Of a stretch of 64,000 bases of DNA, positions 61,279 through 64,000 are shown piece by piece. The translations under genes and the position numbers were made by a program. Source of the DNA: Grammothele lineata (lineage: Eukaryota; Basidiomycota; Agaricomycetes; Polyporales; Polyporaceae); assembly GCA_002150815.3 (NCBI GenBank), contig NDFF03000396.1, forward strand, positions 124,001 to 188,000, in the 5' to 3' direction. Every line of letters begins with the position of its first letter. The stretch's first letter is position 1. Under the pieces are notes generated by a model that saw nothing but the letters and a program-made list of their open reading frames with translations, did not search any database and had not been told where the DNA came from.

Positions 61279-62625
61279 CTACTCAAGACCGGCCTCGGAG
61301 ACCACCTTGTGCGGCCCATCCATGGTGATCGGGTAGTCCCACCATCCACTCACCTTGCACTCCGTCGCCGTAGTCGCGAACCACCAGTTCCCGGTGAGCT
61401 CGCGCATGCGGCGGTCCTTGATAACCTTTCGGCGCTCCACATCTTTCTCCTTCGCGTCCTTGTACTTGAACAGGGGCGCGAGCTCCTGCACTGGACGGTG
61501 GGCAGACTCGAGGGTGGGCGCGATCGCCCACGCCTTGTAGGCGTCCGGTGAGGGGACCGTCTTCGTCGTGTAGGCCGCGTAGATTTCGTCGGCCGATGCC
61601 TGCACGGCGGCGACGCAGCGCTTGAGGTTGTCGGCGGCGACCTTGTCGAGCGCGCGTTTGTCGCCGTAGCACATCCACGACTCGCCACTGGGATTCTCGA
61701 CCAACAGGCCGATCGCGTTATCCTCGTCGTGCATGAACTAGAGTATCAGGGTTAGCGGCGACCAAGCTGTAAGGGGGACCTTGCCGACGTACCTTGGCAC
61801 AGAGGTCAGCGGTAGCTAAAGGATCTAGTACTTCCTTGTGGAGACCCCTCCGAGGAGTACGGAGATGGCCAGCCGAGAATGAGTCCTCGAGGAAGTGGTC
61901 GGCGAAAGCGTTCATGGTGTACGCCAAGTCTAGGTCTCCGCTCACTGCAGCCTGGAGGGCCGTGGCGTGGCCGGCGTTATACACGGCGCGGGCATCTTTC
62001 CCGAAGTGGTCCCAGTTGATGCACGCGAGTCCCGCGTAGCTTGGGAACCCGGAAGGACGGGACATCGTCAGCAGCTGCAGCTTCATGCTGACGTCCGGTA
62101 GCTGGCTGTACACTATCGAGGGATCCTTGGCGTGGCTTGCTGCATCGTTGACGGCGTCGAACTCGGTCTGCAGGACGGCGAGGATGTCCTGAGCTTCCTT
62201 TGGCTGCCGTGAGCTCACGTCCGCAAGCGTGTTGTACGCGGCGACGAACCGCGCAGCCTGGTCTTGGGCGTCCGTCCCGTCGCTAATCGGCTTCGAGGTC
62301 CCGTAGAAGTCGCCCGCAAGGCCGTTGATTTGCCCGTAGGTAACGGCGAGGCCGTTCTTCAGAGTGAACTTATGGTCGATCGCGGCGACCTTCTGGCCGT
62401 CGGCGAGGGTGAGATCGATGACATCGCCGATGTAGCTGTGTTCCGCATACTCGAAATAGGCTAAGCGTAACGGCGTGAGTGATCAAGGTGACGGCGGAGT
62501 AGGAGAAACGAGGACGAACGCCGGTGGCCTCCTTTGTCAGATCCCTTTTTCTTTTTCTTCAACGGGGCGGGGACAACGGTACGTCCGAAAATCACGTCCG
62601 TATCCGTGAAGTCGAACGATGCCAT
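61279..62625 (-). CDS. Zinc-PLC/P1-nuclease-like protein without lectin domain, copy 2
   Basis: Exons 62625-62520, 62460-61793 and 61737-61279 give about 410 residues. It aligns with the first half of the 52-54 kb protein: AAIDHKFTLKNGLAVTYGQI, AGHATALQAA, FADHFLEDSFSAGHLRTPRR and FMHDEDNAIGLLVENPSGES. Unlike copy 1 it has HFLED and GHLRTP, so the presumed metal ligands look more complete. The reading frame stops (SEAGLE-stop) just where copy 1 passes into its lectin propeller, and no lectin remnant remains in the 210 bases before the MYND gene. The first exon has a Lys-rich run; the first splice uses a GTTCGT donor in both copies. A separate enzyme unit that lost the lectin, or one that never had it, are both possible. 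Confidence 0.72.
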
Positions 62626-64000
62626 GGGGGACGGCCCGGGGATCGGCCTGAAACAATGATCAGAATCTACAGACGTAGGACCTATCGAGTGCGAGTAACT
62701 ACTTACGGGTTCTGCTCAGAGTTGTCAGACATCGAACTAAGCAGTCTTGTGGATGGAGGTGAAGTAGGGTGTAAACTGCGGAGGGGTTCGTCGTGGCCTT
62801 GTCTTGTATAGGGGCTAAGGGTCCTACAGAGAACGTTGCAGTATATAAGAGAACAGGGCCCAAAACGTCAAAGAGATACTCTAAATGAGGCTCGAGTTCA
62901 AGGCAGGGAAGACGTATGACATCGGGACAAGCGTACCTTGACAACGGAAAGACGTTGGGCCTTCAAGTGACGAAGAATGGGCCATTCCAGACCCTGTCGA
63001 GGGTGGGATAGTTTGTCTTCCCTGCAATGGCTCGGATTGGCAATGTCATTGGTACCGTATACAAGTTCAGAAGATGTGCAAGAACGTTATCCGTTACACT
63101 TTCGACCAGATTGATTGGAAGGACTCCGTCGAGCGTCAGCAACGAGAAGGTCGGCGCACTGCAAGGCATCATTACAGCGGGTAAGTAATGCAATACTGAA
63201 AACACCGGGAGGTGAGCTCAAACCTTGGGTATACTTCATGACAGCTGGACCAGAGAGAGCGGCAGTAATCCGAGTAAAGGCCGGGTGCGGAAGCGAGTTG
63301 AAGGCAAAGAGGGTTTAATCGCGACATGCTAACACGTTGGAGCGATGCAGGCGTACGTCACGAACTACCCTAGCCGTAAACCCGGCGGTGCGTCAGTAAA
63401 TTGGTCTAGACCACGGAGAGAGACTCTCTCCGGACGAGGAACGGAAGCTTACAAGAAGTTGTCTTTGTGTCAAGTGCCCATAAGTACTGATGCGGATGCA
63501 GCGCGAACCTGGGTCAGAGCGGGACCCGGTATTTGCTGATATGGCAGTGACAGTCTGGACTGAAGAGCGATATCGGCTTGATAAATTCGACGGGTACATC
63601 TCTGGCGTGCATGAGGACCCTGGTGTAATACGCAGTTAGGTACGAGCCGGGTGGTCACCTGTCCCTAAACTGGTCCGGTGGTTGCGTTCAACGTGTCTCT
63701 CGTGACACCCGAGACAGGCAGCGCTACGAGGAATGAACTGTAAACAGTGAACGTTGATGGACTGGCTTAAAACGTCTGTATCAACGATGTTTTCATTGAA
63801 TGCGTACCTTGAGCACCTTGTACTTTATCTCAAAACAGCACCACTGCCTTCGAGATGAGGACCCGTACAGTTGTTGAGCGTGTCGATGCCGAATACTGGC
63901 TCAATGATAGCGAGTGCTCCTAATCAGGGCCGGAGGTCGACCTCACCCACCATTTCTTGAGCTTCAGAGATTTCTCACATTTGCTGCCCGGGGTAAGGAG
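62626..64000. other. Right edge of the window
   Basis: About 1.4 kb with no gene that I can support. It begins with the promoter of PLC-like copy 2. Open frames up to about 80 codons show no domain. A gene could begin beyond the edge. Confidence 0.35.

Overview
The window is nuclear DNA of a filamentous basidiomycete, most likely an Agaricomycete close to Polyporales. Genes carry many short (about 50-70 bp) GT-AG introns, the DNA is GC-rich, and several families are typical of mushroom-forming fungi: FunK1 protein kinases, DUF7918 proteins, a HET-domain protein, a DUF7729 protein and an AAL-type fucose lectin. All gene models were spliced by hand from the sequence. Most close to a length divisible by three; the two FAD monooxygenases and the C2H2 gene are only partly resolved.

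Layout. 0.4-4.5 kb: DHH1/DDX6-type RNA helicase and a GT32-like glycosyltransferase, both ordinary genes. 4.8-10.0 kb: three tandem DUF7918 genes on the plus strand. 12.6-14.4 kb: DUF7729 surface protein. 16.1-22.5 kb: a divergent pair of FunK1 kinases. 23.5-27.0 kb: two more DUF7918 genes on the minus strand. 27.3-29.9 kb: HET-domain protein. 30.6-32.1 kb: mitochondrial TPR (Mgr3-like) protein. 32.6 kb: possible small secreted peptide. 35.0-36.8 kb: HMG-box regulator. 37.9-39.2 kb: sixth DUF7918 gene. 39.7-40.8 kb: DUF1769 protein. 41.5-54.4 kb: FAD monooxygenase, MYND protein, mitochondrial carrier, fold-back element, C2H2 protein and a PLC-like/lectin fusion. 56.7-62.6 kb: second copies of monooxygenase, MYND and PLC-like genes. 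The last 1.4 kb shows no gene.

Three things stand out. First, six DUF7918 paralogues share one six-exon architecture with the same intron phases, and every one ends in an acidic [VI]-[VI]-D-L-T tail that looks like a SUMO-interacting motif, sometimes with a second internal one. Second, a three-gene module (monooxygenase, MYND protein, PLC-like protein) is repeated in the same order and orientations; one PLC-like copy carries a six-blade lectin propeller and the other stops at the domain border. Third, a 0.5-kb fold-back element at 49.1-49.6 kb is built from a precise 10-bp repeat arranged symmetrically inside imperfect terminal inverted repeats. The mixture of FunK1, HET, lectin, MYND and DUF7918 genes looks like a fast-evolving accessory region lying among conserved genes; any joint role in self/non-self or fruiting biology is inference.
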